NCBI GenBank assembly: GCA_021287165.1
Contig: JAJTAY010000013.1
Location: forward strand, 58,125-122,124
Length of the DNA stretch: 64,000 bases
Direction of reading: 5' to 3'
Source: Bacteroidia bacterium
Lineage (GTDB): Bacteria > Bacteroidota > Bacteroidia > Bacteroidales > F082
In this document: positions 1 to 8,661 of the stretch, one piece after another
Layout of the letters: the number at the start of each line of letters is the position of its first letter
Numbering within the stretch: the first letter of the stretch is position 1
Program-made: the position numbers and the translations under genes
Notes under the pieces: model-generated
The model's database searches: none
Seen by the model: only the letters and a program-made list of their open reading frames with translations
What the model was told of the DNA's origin: nothing

Positions 1-2007
1 ATCAATATACTTAAAGAAGCGGTTTTTATATTCGGCGCTTCTATACTCATTTTTCTGGCTTTTCAGCGTTTCAGCCTTCCTTCAGTGCTGGCTTATATGC
101 TTGCCGGCATGTTGCTCGGCGGCAGCGGACTTGGCTTGATAAAGTCATCACACCAGATGGAACTTTTTGCCGAGGTGGGAATCATTTTTCTGTTGTTCAT
201 CATTGGAATCGAATTCAGCATCAAGGGACTTTTACGCATTGGCCGGGCTGTTTTTTTAGGGGGAAGTCTGCAGGTAGGTTTTACAATTCTCATCGTCACA
301 ATGATCGGATTGGTCTTTGGTCTGGCAGCGCCAAAGTCAGTTTTTCTGAGCTTTCTCATTGCACTCAGCAGCACGGCCATCGTTTTAAAACTGCTGCAGG
401 AAAAGGGGATGACCACAAGCCCGCACGGAAAACTCTCGCTGGCCATTCTGATTTTTCAGGACATCATCATCATTCCGATGATATTGCTTGTTCCAATTCT
501 TGCCGGAAATGGAGGCAATGTTGGCCTTGAATTGCTGCTGATGTTGCTGAAATTTGCCGCTGTGCTTGTTGCTCTGTATTTTCTTTCCCGTACTGTTGTG
601 CCTATTATTCTGGATCGCGTTATTAAGACCCGCAGCCGGGAACTCTTTCTGCTCACCATCGTCACAACCATTTTTGCTGTGGCCTGGATGACCCACGAGC
701 TGGGCCTATCGCTGGCTATTGGAGCATTTTTTGCGGGCCTGATTATCAGTGAGTCAGATTACAGTCACCAGGCAACAGCCAACGTATTGCCTTTCAGGGA
801 GTTGTTTTTGAGCTTCTTTTTTGTTTCGGTAGGCATGCTCCTCGATCTCAGTTTCTTTTTTGAACATATTCTGGCAATAGTCGCGCTCACCCTTGCACTG
901 CTCGTTGTCAAAACACTCATCGTTTTTCTTACAATTATACTGCTCAGATATCCTGTAAGAACAGCGCTCATGACTGCCCTGGCATTGTTTCCGGTGGGGG
1001 AATTTTCGTTTCTGCTGGCCTCGGTTGGTTTGCGTAGCGATTTGATAACCAACGAAGTGTATCAGTATTTTCTGGCTTCAAGCATCATCACCATGGGTTT
1101 GACGCCTTTTTTGATGGGCTATGCCGAACCTATCAGTGACTTTCTGATCAGATCGCTACTTCCACGAAAGGTGCGTCGCCGGTTGATGTCGTTCAGGGCG
1201 CTTCGCAAACAGCATGAAGCTGAAACGCATCACGAAATGGCTGATCATCTGGTGGTTGTGGGATTTGGGGTCAATGGAAGGAATGTAGCCAAAGCTGCAA
1301 CGGAAACTGGAATACCTTTTATTGTGGTCGAACTTGATCCTGATGTCTATAAGACGGCACGGGATGCTGGTGTACCTGTGCTTTTCGGGGATGCCGCCGA
1401 CGAAATTATTCTTCAGCATGTAAAAATCCAGAAGGCCCGGGTTGCAGTTATTGCCATCTCAGACCCCGATTCTACAAAGAAGATCATCACCCAAATGCGT
1501 ATGATCTCCGAAACGGTACACATCATTGTAAGGGCGAGGTACGTTGAAGAAATCGCTGATATTCTTCGTATTGGAGCCGATGAGGTTATCCCTGAAGAGT
1601 TCGAGACCTCGATAGAAGTGTTTACACGTGTTCTCAATCATTACCTCATTCCCTACGATAAAATACAGTCCTTTATCAGCCATATCAGGGCACACAACTA
1701 CGAAATGTTGTGTGCTCCGGGATCAGCCGAAAATTGCCCGCCGCACCTGAAGCTGCACATACCGGAAATGGTCATTGCTACCTTGCCTGTGCAAAGAGGT
1801 GGCAATAAGATTGTTGGCCGAACCTTGCGCGAAAGCGGGTTGCGCAGCCGTTATGAAGTTACAGTTTTGGCCATCCGGCGAGGACAGCAATATATCACAA
1901 ACATAAGTCCTGATACCACTATCGAAACCGATGATATGCTCTACCTGTTCGGACATCCGGAGAATATTGCCAAAGTGAATTCTTTTCTTTTGCTGGAGGA
2001 GGTGTGA
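1..2007 (+). CDS. CPA2-family (KefB/KefC-like) cation:proton antiporter with RCK domain, 5'-truncated
   Basis: Inner-membrane monovalent cation:proton antiporter of the KefB/KefC (CPA2) type. The frame is already open at base 1, so the start lies outside the window and 668 residues remain. Roughly the first 385 residues are a run of hydrophobic membrane segments. A TrkA-N/RCK nucleotide-binding fold follows, opening with GFGVNG near residue 421, and a TrkA-C-like domain closes the protein (about 590-668). In this family the RCK part gates the transporter in response to nucleotide or thiol ligands. Whether K+ or Na+ is exchanged cannot be read from the sequence. Its last codons contain the ribosome-binding site of the next gene, so the two are probably co-transcribed. 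Confidence 0.9.
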   Translation: MNILKEAVFIFGASILIFLAFQRFSLPSVLAYMLAGMLLGGSGLGLIKSSHQMELFAEVGIIFLLFIIGIEFSIKGLLRIGRAVFLGGSLQVGFTILIVTMIGLVFGLAAPKSVFLSFLIALSSTAIVLKLLQEKGMTTSPHGKLSLAILIFQDIIIIPMILLVPILAGNGGNVGLELLLMLLKFAAVLVALYFLSRTVVPIILDRVIKTRSRELFLLTIVTTIFAVAWMTHELGLSLAIGAFFAGLIISESDYSHQATANVLPFRELFLSFFFVSVGMLLDLSFFFEHILAIVALTLALLVVKTLIVFLTIILLRYPVRTALMTALALFPVGEFSFLLASVGLRSDLITNEVYQYFLASSIITMGLTPFLMGYAEPISDFLIRSLLPRKVRRRLMSFRALRKQHEAETHHEMADHLVVVGFGVNGRNVAKAATETGIPFIVVELDPDVYKTARDAGVPVLFGDAADEIILQHVKIQKARVAVIAISDPDSTKKIITQMRMISETVHIIVRARYVEEIADILRIGADEVIPEEFETSIEVFTRVLNHYLIPYDKIQSFISHIRAHNYEMLCAPGSAENCPPHLKLHIPEMVIATLPVQRGGNKIVGRTLRESGLRSRYEVTVLAIRRGQQYITNISPDTTIETDDMLYLFGHPENIAKVNSFLLLEEV

Positions 2008-2009
2008 AC

Positions 2010-2423
2010 ATGCGGGAAAAACTGGATTTTCCTGTGTTGCTAATTGATGGCGATTGCAGTCTTTGCAACACATCGGTAAAACTGATTTTAAAACTTGAGG
2101 GCAGGCCGGTGCTGCGATTTGCTGCAATAAATTCGAATGTTGGGAGGGCGCTGATTTCCAAATACGATCATGATGAGGCATTGCCCGACAGTGTTTTACT
2201 CATCGACCAATCGGGTTTACACCTTAAAAGCATGGCTTTAGTGAGGATTGGGAAGCATGCCGGTGGGTGGCTTACAATATTGAGGCTTGCGGGTTCCTTG
2301 CCACGAAGCTGGGCCGATGGCTTCTACGACTTTGTAGCGCGCAACAGAAAACGCTGGTTTGGCACTGCAAAATACTGTGCAGGTGTCGGAGCCACGGATC
2401 GACAGCGTTTCCTGGATCTGTAA
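2010..2423 (+). CDS. DCC-family (DUF393) thiol-disulfide oxidoreductase-like protein
   Basis: Small 137-residue protein of the DUF393/DCC family, named for its conserved DxxCxxC motif. Here the motif is DGDCSLC, with Asp13, Cys16 and Cys19, directly after the first beta strand. The family is predicted to be thioredoxin-like; no substrate is established. A GTG at 2004 is in frame, but ATG 2010 is the better start because a strong purine-rich ribosome-binding site (GGAGGAGG, 1995-2002) sits 7 bases before it. Such a strong site is uncommon in this window. The gene follows the antiporter with almost no gap, suggesting an operon. It converges on cdaA 16 bases downstream. Confidence 0.85.
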   Translation: MREKLDFPVLLIDGDCSLCNTSVKLILKLEGRPVLRFAAINSNVGRALISKYDHDEALPDSVLLIDQSGLHLKSMALVRIGKHAGGWLTILRLAGSLPRSWADGFYDFVARNRKRWFGTAKYCAGVGATDRQRFLDL

Positions 2424-2438
2424 AATATTATAAATCTG

Positions 2439-3245
2439 TTAGTTGATGGTCGTATCGAGGAGTTTAAGCAGTTCTTCTCTGAGCTGGGCTCCATCGTTCA
2501 CATGAATCAATTGTCCTTCGTGGGCAATGGAGATTTTCCCTGTTTCTTCCGATACGATGATAGCAACAGCGTCGCTTTGCTCGGTGATACCCAGGCCTGC
2601 ACGGTGCCTTAAGCCAGGTCGTCCAGGCAGGTCGAGTTTTTTGGTTACAGGCAGGATGCAGCCCGCTGCGCGTATGCGGCCGTCGGTGATAATCATCGCA
2701 CCGTCGTGCAAGGGACTGTTTTTAAAGAAGATGTTTTCTATTAGCGGCTGCGAAAGGGCTGCATCGACGATAACCCCGGTTTGTACGTATTCGAAGAGCT
2801 TGTTTTGACGCGAAACTACCATGAGTGCCCCGATATTTTTTGAACTCATCGAAACACAGGCATTGATTAATGGCTCTAATTCAGTGCCAGGTTCCGATTC
2901 CTTGAATCGGAGAAAGGGCAGAATAACATTGTACTTTCTTATGAAACGCGGTGTTCCCAGTGCAAGCAAAAACTGCCTTATCTCAGGCTGGAAAATGATA
3001 ATTAACGCAATGAAACCAACACTGACGAATGCACCGAGAATTTCTCCCAAAAGCTCCATCCGCAGCAGGGTAACAAGACGCCAGAGTAGAAATATGGAAA
3101 CGATCCCCAGAAAAATATTCATGGCCGCAGTGCCTCTCAATAGGTAATAAAGACTATACAACAGGCTGGCAACGAGTAAGATATCAATAATATCGAATGC
3201 CCTGAGCTGAATAAAGAGTAAAGTGGCAATGGCTGCGATATCCAT
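2439..3245 (-). CDS. cdaA: Diadenylate cyclase CdaA (c-di-AMP synthase)
   Basis: Makes the second messenger c-di-AMP from two ATP. The 268-residue protein matches the usual CdaA layout. Three hydrophobic membrane segments fill residues 1-90, then a cytoplasmic DisA_N/DAC domain follows with the diagnostic DGA motif (181-183, in LHDGAMII) and RHR motif (213-215, in LRHRAGLGI). Both catalytic motifs are intact, so activity is expected. The usual Firmicutes partners cdaR and glmM are not adjacent, and folP, a frequent Bacteroidota neighbour, is not seen either. In other bacteria c-di-AMP controls K+ transport and turgor; the cation antiporter two genes away is therefore a suggestive but unproven neighbour. 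Confidence 0.95.
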   Translation of the reverse strand: MDIAAIATLLFIQLRAFDIIDILLVASLLYSLYYLLRGTAAMNIFLGIVSIFLLWRLVTLLRMELLGEILGAFVSVGFIALIIIFQPEIRQFLLALGTPRFIRKYNVILPFLRFKESEPGTELEPLINACVSMSSKNIGALMVVSRQNKLFEYVQTGVIVDAALSQPLIENIFFKNSPLHDGAMIITDGRIRAAGCILPVTKKLDLPGRPGLRHRAGLGITEQSDAVAIIVSEETGKISIAHEGQLIHVNDGAQLREELLKLLDTTIN

Positions 3246-3264
3246 TTATTTTTGCTGTTTGTGG

Positions 3265-3272
3265 CAAAGGTA
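3265..3272 (-). promoter_or_regulatory. Bacteroidota-type -7 box (TAnnTTTG) for cdaA
   Basis: Read on the minus strand the site is TACCTTTG, an exact match to the Bacteroidota -7 consensus TAnnTTTG, 19 bases before the cdaA start codon. It would give a very short leader. I see no clear -33 TTTG at the expected distance. Confidence 0.55.
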
Positions 3273-3388
3273 GCTCAATTGACCCGTTTTTCTACCATGA
3301 TATAGCTCCTGTGTAGTGGTGGTACGATCATGTCTTTGGGTATGATTGATGAGATTGAACACTTCAATAAGAAAAGCGTTAATCCGGT

Positions 3389-3748
3389 ATGAATTATGAA
3401 AGTCCCAAGTTTCAGGAATTCACCCTGCCTGGTGTAAAGCATATTGACGCCCTCGACGCTTACACATTGATAATGGAAGCCAAGGCTTCACTAATTGACG
3501 TTCGGGAAGAAGATGAATATAAGGAAGGCGTTCCCGAGGCATTAAATGTTCACTTTTTTCCGCTTTCCCGATCCGTTTCGTGGGCGCCTGAGTTTAAAAA
3601 TCAGCAGTGCATTATCATGTGCGCTCATGGGATCAGAAGTGTAAGGGTATGTGAGTGGCTGGCAAACCTTGGGTTTGACCATATTATGAGTTTAGACGGT
3701 GGGTTTGAGCAATGGCAGCATTCCGGGCTACCGGTCAGAAATGCTTGA
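3389..3748 (+). CDS. Rhodanese-like sulfurtransferase domain protein
   Basis: Single-domain rhodanese of 119 residues without a signal peptide, so probably cytoplasmic. The fold markers are DVREEDEYKEG (CH2A-like) and the active-site loop C-A-H-G-I-R-S with the catalytic cysteine at residue 78. The six-residue loop suits sulfur rather than phosphate substrates. The C-terminal LDGGFEQWQHSGLPV is the typical rhodanese ending. It could carry persulfide sulfur for cofactor or tRNA thiolation, but nothing nearby identifies the acceptor. The gene is divergent from cdaA and convergent with the HPt gene. Confidence 0.9.
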   Translation: MNYESPKFQEFTLPGVKHIDALDAYTLIMEAKASLIDVREEDEYKEGVPEALNVHFFPLSRSVSWAPEFKNQQCIIMCAHGIRSVRVCEWLANLGFDHIMSLDGGFEQWQHSGLPVRNA

Positions 3749-3767
3749 TAATCAGAGCTGAGATCAG

Positions 3768-4118
3768 CTATTCTTCAAATAGCTTTCTGACTTCTTTTAG
3801 GTCGGCTACAAGCAAAGCCGATGATTTTTCGAGTTGATCGATTAGCTCATCCAGCCCTTCATTAATGCCTTCTGCGCCACGATTCTCAAGCTCACGGGCA
3901 ATACTGTATGTCTCGTCCGCCATAAAGTTGGCTACAACTCCTTTAAAACTATGTGCATCGAATTTTAGGGCTTTCAGGTCGCCCGAGGCTATGTCTTTTC
4001 GGATTGTTGCAATGCGGGTATCGCACTCACCAAGAAAAATATCGATAATTTCCAAAACAACGCTTTTATCGAAGTATTGAAAGGTATCAGTAAAAGCCGA
4101 CTTATTGATCACGTTCAT
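3768..4118 (-). CDS. Stand-alone histidine phosphotransfer (HPt) protein
   Basis: 116-residue HPt-domain protein. The phosphoacceptor is His56 in the classic AHSFKG motif, followed by the hydrophobic and small-residue pattern of the HPt four-helix bundle. The open frame extends upstream to a TTG, but the ATG at 4118 is the natural start. No kinase or response regulator is adjacent. The protein must therefore serve a relay encoded elsewhere, possibly the hybrid kinase at 12087-15776, which ends in a receiver domain and has no HPt of its own. That pairing is inference. It lies downstream of feoAB on the same strand with a gap of about 100 bases. Confidence 0.88.
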   Translation of the reverse strand: MNVINKSAFTDTFQYFDKSVVLEIIDIFLGECDTRIATIRKDIASGDLKALKFDAHSFKGVVANFMADETYSIARELENRGAEGINEGLDELIDQLEKSSALLVADLKEVRKLFEE

Positions 4119-4220
4119 TGTTTGTCTCAATTAGTATCAAAATTATTGGTAGTTAGCGCCGGCGCGCAGCATGTAAAATTACTTGCTTTTAGTGATTTTC
4201 CAACGGCATGCCAAAAAAAA

Positions 4221-6725
4221 TCAGAAACCCAGCAAGGTACCTGTCTGATAAACCGCAAAAGCCGCCAGCCAGGCCAGCAGGGTGGTGTAAACGGAGGTAA
4301 ATAAGGGCCACTTCCACGCACCTGATTCTTTTTTTATAGCAGCAAAAACGGCTATACATGGAAAATATATCAGGATGAAAACCATAAAACTTAGTGCCAC
4401 GAGCGGTGTGAACACAGGCTCGCCGGCCTTCGGACCTGTTTCAAAGCGTTGTTCCTGAAGTTTTTTTGCCAGGCCCTCTACCTGATTCTCGTCGGCTTCG
4501 GTCTGATAAAGTACACCCATAGTGCTGATAATGACTTCTTTGGCTGCAGAGCCGGCCAACAGGCTGATGCCCATTCTCCAATCGAAGCCAAGCGGCTGAA
4601 TAGCAGGTTCGATAAAGTGCCCGATGCGCCCGATGAAGGAATTTTCCTGTTTGAGCAATCTGCGTTGCTGCTCAAGCCGGGCTATCGCTTCTTCTTTTTC
4701 GTTGCCGTGCTCATCAAGGTTTTGCTGGTGAAGTGCCTCGATTGAAGCGTCGATCCGCCGGTCTATATCCTTGCCCATCGGAAAATAGCCCAGAGCCCAA
4801 ATAATGAGGCTTGCGAGCAGGATAATGCTGCCCATTTTCTTAAGATAATGCTCGCCCTTGAACCATGTTTGCCTCAATACTGATTTAGCCGTTGGAACCC
4901 GGTAGGGTGGGAGTTCCATCACAAATGGAATCTCCTGAGCCTTGAAGAGTGTGCGCTTGAAAATAATAGCCAGAATCACAGCGAACATAATACCGGTCAG
5001 GTATATACCGAAGAGTATGGTGCCTTGCCAGGCAGTAAAAAAAGCGCTGATTATCAGAATATAGACCGGATATCGTGCACTGCACGACATGAACGGAATG
5101 ATCATCATCGTTACCAATCTGTCGCTACGGTTTTCGATGGTTCGTGTGGCCATGATGGCGGGCACGTTGCAGCCAAATCCCATAAGAAGAGGAATGAACG
5201 AACGGCCATGCAGCCCAACCCTGTGCATGATTTTATCGACAATAAAAGCCACGCGCGCCATATAGCCTGTTGTTTCCAAAAGGCTCAGAAAGAAAAAGAG
5301 AATCAGGATATTTGGGAGAAACACAATGACGCCTCCAACCCCGCCGATCACCCCGTCGATAATCAGATCATGCACAATACCTTCAGGCAGGGTATTGGCC
5401 AATAGATTTCCCAGGGCCGAAACGCCCATTTCAATCCACTCCATCGGATAACTGCCCAACCAGAATGTCGATTGGAATATGGCCCACATTACGAGCAGAA
5501 ATACCGGATAGCTCCAGAAGCGATGGGTGAGCAGGCGGTCAATTTCCCGACTTTTGTTGGTAGTTTGTTCGGTGGCCTGACGGAAAGTTTCCTTCAGCGC
5601 CCCTTCAATAAAACCATACTTCGCATCGGTGATTACACTCTCGGGATCATCGTTGAAGATACTTTCGATGCGTTTTTGTTCCGCTTTGGAGATGCGAAAT
5701 ATGTCGCCCGAATTTGCACATTTCGATACCCTTTCCCATTCGGCTGTATCGCCTTCAAGCAGTTTGATTGCAATAAACCTGGGCGCAACACTGCGACTGA
5801 TCAGCTCATTACCTTCGCGGCGAATGGCTTCCTGCAGGCGTGTAACAGCCGTTTCGATTTCCGGTCCGTAGTTGATATGAATGTGACGCGTGAGCGGATC
5901 GCGGTCTTCGAAAACTTCGGCCACCTTCTCGAACAATGCCTCAATTCCCTTTCCCTTCGAGGCCACAGTGGGCACGATAGGTATCCCTGTCATGCGCGCA
6001 AGATGCTCGTAATCAAAATCGTGTCCCTTTTCTTGTAGCTCATCATACATATTCAGGGCCATCACAACCCTGATGTCCATGTCGATGAGTTGGGTGGTAA
6101 GGTAGAGGTTGCGTTCTAGGTTGGAGGAGTCAACAACGTTAATAACCACGTCGGGGACTTGATCCAGAATGAAGTTACGGACAAAAAGTTCCTCCGGCGA
6201 ATAACTTGTTATGCTGTATGTTCCGGGCAGGTCGGTCAGGTCGAAGCGATAGTTGTTGTGTTCGAAAGTGGCGGTTTTGGCATCCACCGTAACGCCGCTA
6301 TAGTTGGCTACGCGTTCTCGCGAGTTGGAAGCGAAGTTAAACAGTGTTGTTTTACCTGAGTTGGGATTCCCGACCAGGGCCACATTGATCCGTCGCTGGC
6401 CCGGAAGCTTTTCGAGCGATAAAGCCCCTTCCAAAACTTTGACGCCATAAAAGGCCTGTCCGTTCTCGAATGGCAGATTATCAGGATGATACAACTCTAT
6501 CATGGCAGCTTCTGCGCGTCGCAGCGAAACCTCGTAGCCCATGATGTTGTATTCCACGGGATCCATCAATGGGGCATGTTTTACTACGATAACCTGCTTG
6601 CCGGGAACAAAACCCATCTCCATAATACGCCGGCGAAAGGCTCCTCGACCTTTAACCTTGGCAATGATGCCTTTTTCTCCCTCTTTCAGCTCCGAAAGCA
6701 AAAGCATACGCACAGTAATTTGCAT
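4221..6725 (-). CDS. feoB: FeoA-FeoB fusion, ferrous iron transporter
   Basis: Fe2+ uptake protein of the inner membrane with FeoA and FeoB joined in one 834-residue chain, as is common in Bacteroidota. The first ~80 residues form the SH3-like FeoA domain (KGRGAFRRRIMEMGF, then NIMGYEVSLRR). The FeoB G domain follows, with G1 GNPNSGKTT (119-127), G3 DLPG (165-168) and G4 NMYD (225-228). The rest is the polytopic permease with Gate regions, including GFGCNVPAIMATR. The frame could start at TTG 6758, but ATG 6725 is preferred; ATG 6707 is also possible because FeoA often begins at the LSELKEGEKG stretch. A long charged insert (about residues 655-690) separates late membrane segments. No feoC is seen. 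Confidence 0.95.
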   Translation of the reverse strand: MQITVRMLLLSELKEGEKGIIAKVKGRGAFRRRIMEMGFVPGKQVIVVKHAPLMDPVEYNIMGYEVSLRRAEAAMIELYHPDNLPFENGQAFYGVKVLEGALSLEKLPGQRRINVALVGNPNSGKTTLFNFASNSRERVANYSGVTVDAKTATFEHNNYRFDLTDLPGTYSITSYSPEELFVRNFILDQVPDVVINVVDSSNLERNLYLTTQLIDMDIRVVMALNMYDELQEKGHDFDYEHLARMTGIPIVPTVASKGKGIEALFEKVAEVFEDRDPLTRHIHINYGPEIETAVTRLQEAIRREGNELISRSVAPRFIAIKLLEGDTAEWERVSKCANSGDIFRISKAEQKRIESIFNDDPESVITDAKYGFIEGALKETFRQATEQTTNKSREIDRLLTHRFWSYPVFLLVMWAIFQSTFWLGSYPMEWIEMGVSALGNLLANTLPEGIVHDLIIDGVIGGVGGVIVFLPNILILFFFLSLLETTGYMARVAFIVDKIMHRVGLHGRSFIPLLMGFGCNVPAIMATRTIENRSDRLVTMMIIPFMSCSARYPVYILIISAFFTAWQGTILFGIYLTGIMFAVILAIIFKRTLFKAQEIPFVMELPPYRVPTAKSVLRQTWFKGEHYLKKMGSIILLASLIIWALGYFPMGKDIDRRIDASIEALHQQNLDEHGNEKEEAIARLEQQRRLLKQENSFIGRIGHFIEPAIQPLGFDWRMGISLLAGSAAKEVIISTMGVLYQTEADENQVEGLAKKLQEQRFETGPKAGEPVFTPLVALSFMVFILIYFPCIAVFAAIKKESGAWKWPLFTSVYTTLLAWLAAFAVYQTGTLLGF

Positions 6726-6795
6726 TGCAAAGAACCGCTTTTTAACATCAGTACCCAATACCCATATCTAGTGATTTATTTGGCCGTTTACTGAA

Positions 6796-6813
6796 CAAAA
6801 CAGGACTGTTTTG
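6796..6813. promoter_or_regulatory. Palindrome between feoAB and the C69 peptidase gene
   Basis: Perfect 8-bp inverted repeat, CAAAACAG - 2 bp - CTGTTTTG. It lies in the divergent intergenic region, 11 bases upstream of the -7 box of the peptidase gene and about 70 bases upstream of the feoAB start. Position and symmetry suit a dimeric repressor such as a Fur/DtxR-type regulator, but it matches no operator that I can name with certainty. Confidence 0.35.
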
Positions 6814-6824
6814 AACCGAAATGT

Positions 6825-6832
6825 TAGATTTG
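6825..6832 (+). promoter_or_regulatory. -7 box (TAnnTTTG) for the C69 peptidase gene
   Basis: TAGATTTG matches the Bacteroidota -7 consensus exactly and lies 30 bases upstream of the ATG at 6863. Confidence 0.5.
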
Positions 6833-6862
6833 CCGTCAAACCTAAAATAAATAACCCCTTCG

Positions 6863-8587
6863 ATGAAGAGAGTATTATTATTTACAGTCCTTTTGGTGTC
6901 GGTCTTTCGCGGAGAGGCCTGTACCAATTACATCGTAAGTCGCGGAGCATCAGTGGATGGCTCAACCATGATCACCTATGCCGCCGATTCGCATATTCGG
7001 TACGGCGAACTGTATTTCAGTCCTGCCCGAACCTGGCCTGCCGGCAGCATGGTTACGATCTACGATCGTAGCACCGCCAAACCGCTGGGGCAAATACCTC
7101 AGCTTAGCCAGACATATCAGACGGTTGGTTTTATCAATGAACATCAGGTGGCCGTTGGAGAATCAACATTCGGTGGACGCGAGGAGCTTGTCGACACAAC
7201 AGGGATAATGGATTATGCCTATCTGATGTTCCTGTCGCTTCAGCGGGCAAAATCAGCCAGGGAAGCTATCAAGGTAATGGCCGATCTGGTTGCCAGGCAT
7301 GGCTATGCCAGTTCCGGCGAATCGTTTTCGATAGGTGATGCCAATGAGGTTTGGATTTTGGAGATGATTGGCAAGGGAACGGATATGAAAACTGACAAAA
7401 AAACGGGTCAGAAATACAATGCATCAAAAGGAGCTGTGTGGGTTGCCGTTCGTATTCCCGACGGTTATATCTCGGCACATGCCAACCACGCCCGCATCAC
7501 CACAATCCCCAGGGCCGACGGAAAAAAGTTTATCACGGATAAGCAGTGGGACAGGCTGATGCTGCCCGATGTTGAAGTCATTTATTCGCATGATGTGATT
7601 TCATTTGCCAGAGCTAAGGGTTATTTCACGGGAAAGGACGAAGATTTTAGCTTTAGCGACGTCTATGCTCCGCTGGATTTCGGTGCACAGCGTTTTTGCG
7701 AGTTGCGCGTTTGGGCCATGTTCAATCATGTGTCGGACGACATGGTTAATTATTGGAGTTATGCCACAGGTAAGGAAAAGTCGCCGCGTATGCCATTATT
7801 TATTAAACCAAAGCGAAAGCTTAGCGTGCATGATCTGATCTCATTCAAGCGCGATTATCTCCAGGGTACCGAGCTAGATATGTCGCAGGATGCAGGAGCT
7901 GGTCCATTTGGATTGCCCTATCGTTGGCGGCCTCTCACCTGGAAATATGAGGGCAATGAGTATTTTCACGAAAGGGTGACAGTGACCCAGCAAACTGGTT
8001 TTTCGTATGTGGCGCAGATGCGTTCGTGGCTGCCTGATCCGGTAGGCGGCATCATCTGGTTTGGCGTTGACGATGCAGGACAGTCGGTGCATGTGCCTTT
8101 TTATGCCGGAATCAATGAAGTACCGCTTCAATGGCGCGAAGGTTATGGCGATATTCTAACCTATGTGGACGATGCTGCATTTTGGGTGTTCAACAGGGTG
8201 GCTCACTTTGTTTATCTGTTCTACAGCAGGGCAATTCCCGATGTAAGAAAAGTGCAGGCTGAGCTGGAGCAAAAGTTTCGCAATGTTGTTGCCGAAACCG
8301 ATTTGCAGGCTGCGAAGTTATACGCCAATGATCCGCAGGGTGCGAGGGATTATATGACAGCTGTTTCGGCTGGATTGGCAACGGAAACCATAGACCGCTG
8401 GACAAAGCTTGGAGGTTTTCTTCTTGTAAAATATTTAGACGGTAATGTGAAGCAGGAAGAAGACGGCGAATTTATCCGCAATCCATGGGGTTACCCCGCT
8501 TCACCCAAACATCCCGGTTATCCAGATGCATTTAAACGTGTCATCGTAACCGAAACGGGTGAAAAATTTCTGTACCCCGCGCATTGA
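6863..8587 (+). CDS. C69-family dipeptidase (peptidase U34 type), exported
   Basis: 574-residue Ntn-hydrolase of family C69, which cleaves dipeptides. The chain begins with a short hydrophobic signal segment ending at EAC, and Cys20 opens the mature enzyme (CTNYIVSRGASVDGS). In this family that cysteine is both processing site and N-terminal nucleophile. Other family landmarks are the DGSTMITYAADSH stretch and the NEVWILEM segment. The C-terminal region is long, as in Bacteroidota secreted members. It is divergent from feoAB and ends at a strong terminator shared with the convergent LruC gene. It probably acts in the periplasm on peptides produced by other exported peptidases, such as the S9 lipoprotein at 25215-27314 (inference). 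Confidence 0.9.
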   Translation: MKRVLLFTVLLVSVFRGEACTNYIVSRGASVDGSTMITYAADSHIRYGELYFSPARTWPAGSMVTIYDRSTAKPLGQIPQLSQTYQTVGFINEHQVAVGESTFGGREELVDTTGIMDYAYLMFLSLQRAKSAREAIKVMADLVARHGYASSGESFSIGDANEVWILEMIGKGTDMKTDKKTGQKYNASKGAVWVAVRIPDGYISAHANHARITTIPRADGKKFITDKQWDRLMLPDVEVIYSHDVISFARAKGYFTGKDEDFSFSDVYAPLDFGAQRFCELRVWAMFNHVSDDMVNYWSYATGKEKSPRMPLFIKPKRKLSVHDLISFKRDYLQGTELDMSQDAGAGPFGLPYRWRPLTWKYEGNEYFHERVTVTQQTGFSYVAQMRSWLPDPVGGIIWFGVDDAGQSVHVPFYAGINEVPLQWREGYGDILTYVDDAAFWVFNRVAHFVYLFYSRAIPDVRKVQAELEQKFRNVVAETDLQAAKLYANDPQGARDYMTAVSAGLATETIDRWTKLGGFLLVKYLDGNVKQEEDGEFIRNPWGYPASPKHPGYPDAFKRVIVTETGEKFLYPAH

Positions 8588-8605
8588 AATTGCATCAAGA
8601 AAAAA

Positions 8606-8636
8606 GCAAAGCCGGCTCAGAGGGCCGGCTTTTTGC
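8606..8636. terminator. Bidirectional intrinsic terminator
   Basis: GC-rich stem GCCGGC / GCCGGC (8611-8616 and 8624-8629) extended by A/T pairs on both sides, with a 7-base loop. T-runs follow on both strands. It sits between the convergent C69 peptidase and LruC genes and can end transcription from either side. Confidence 0.85.
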
Positions 8637-8661
8637 TTATCTGGAATTTGTGTTTGGGATT

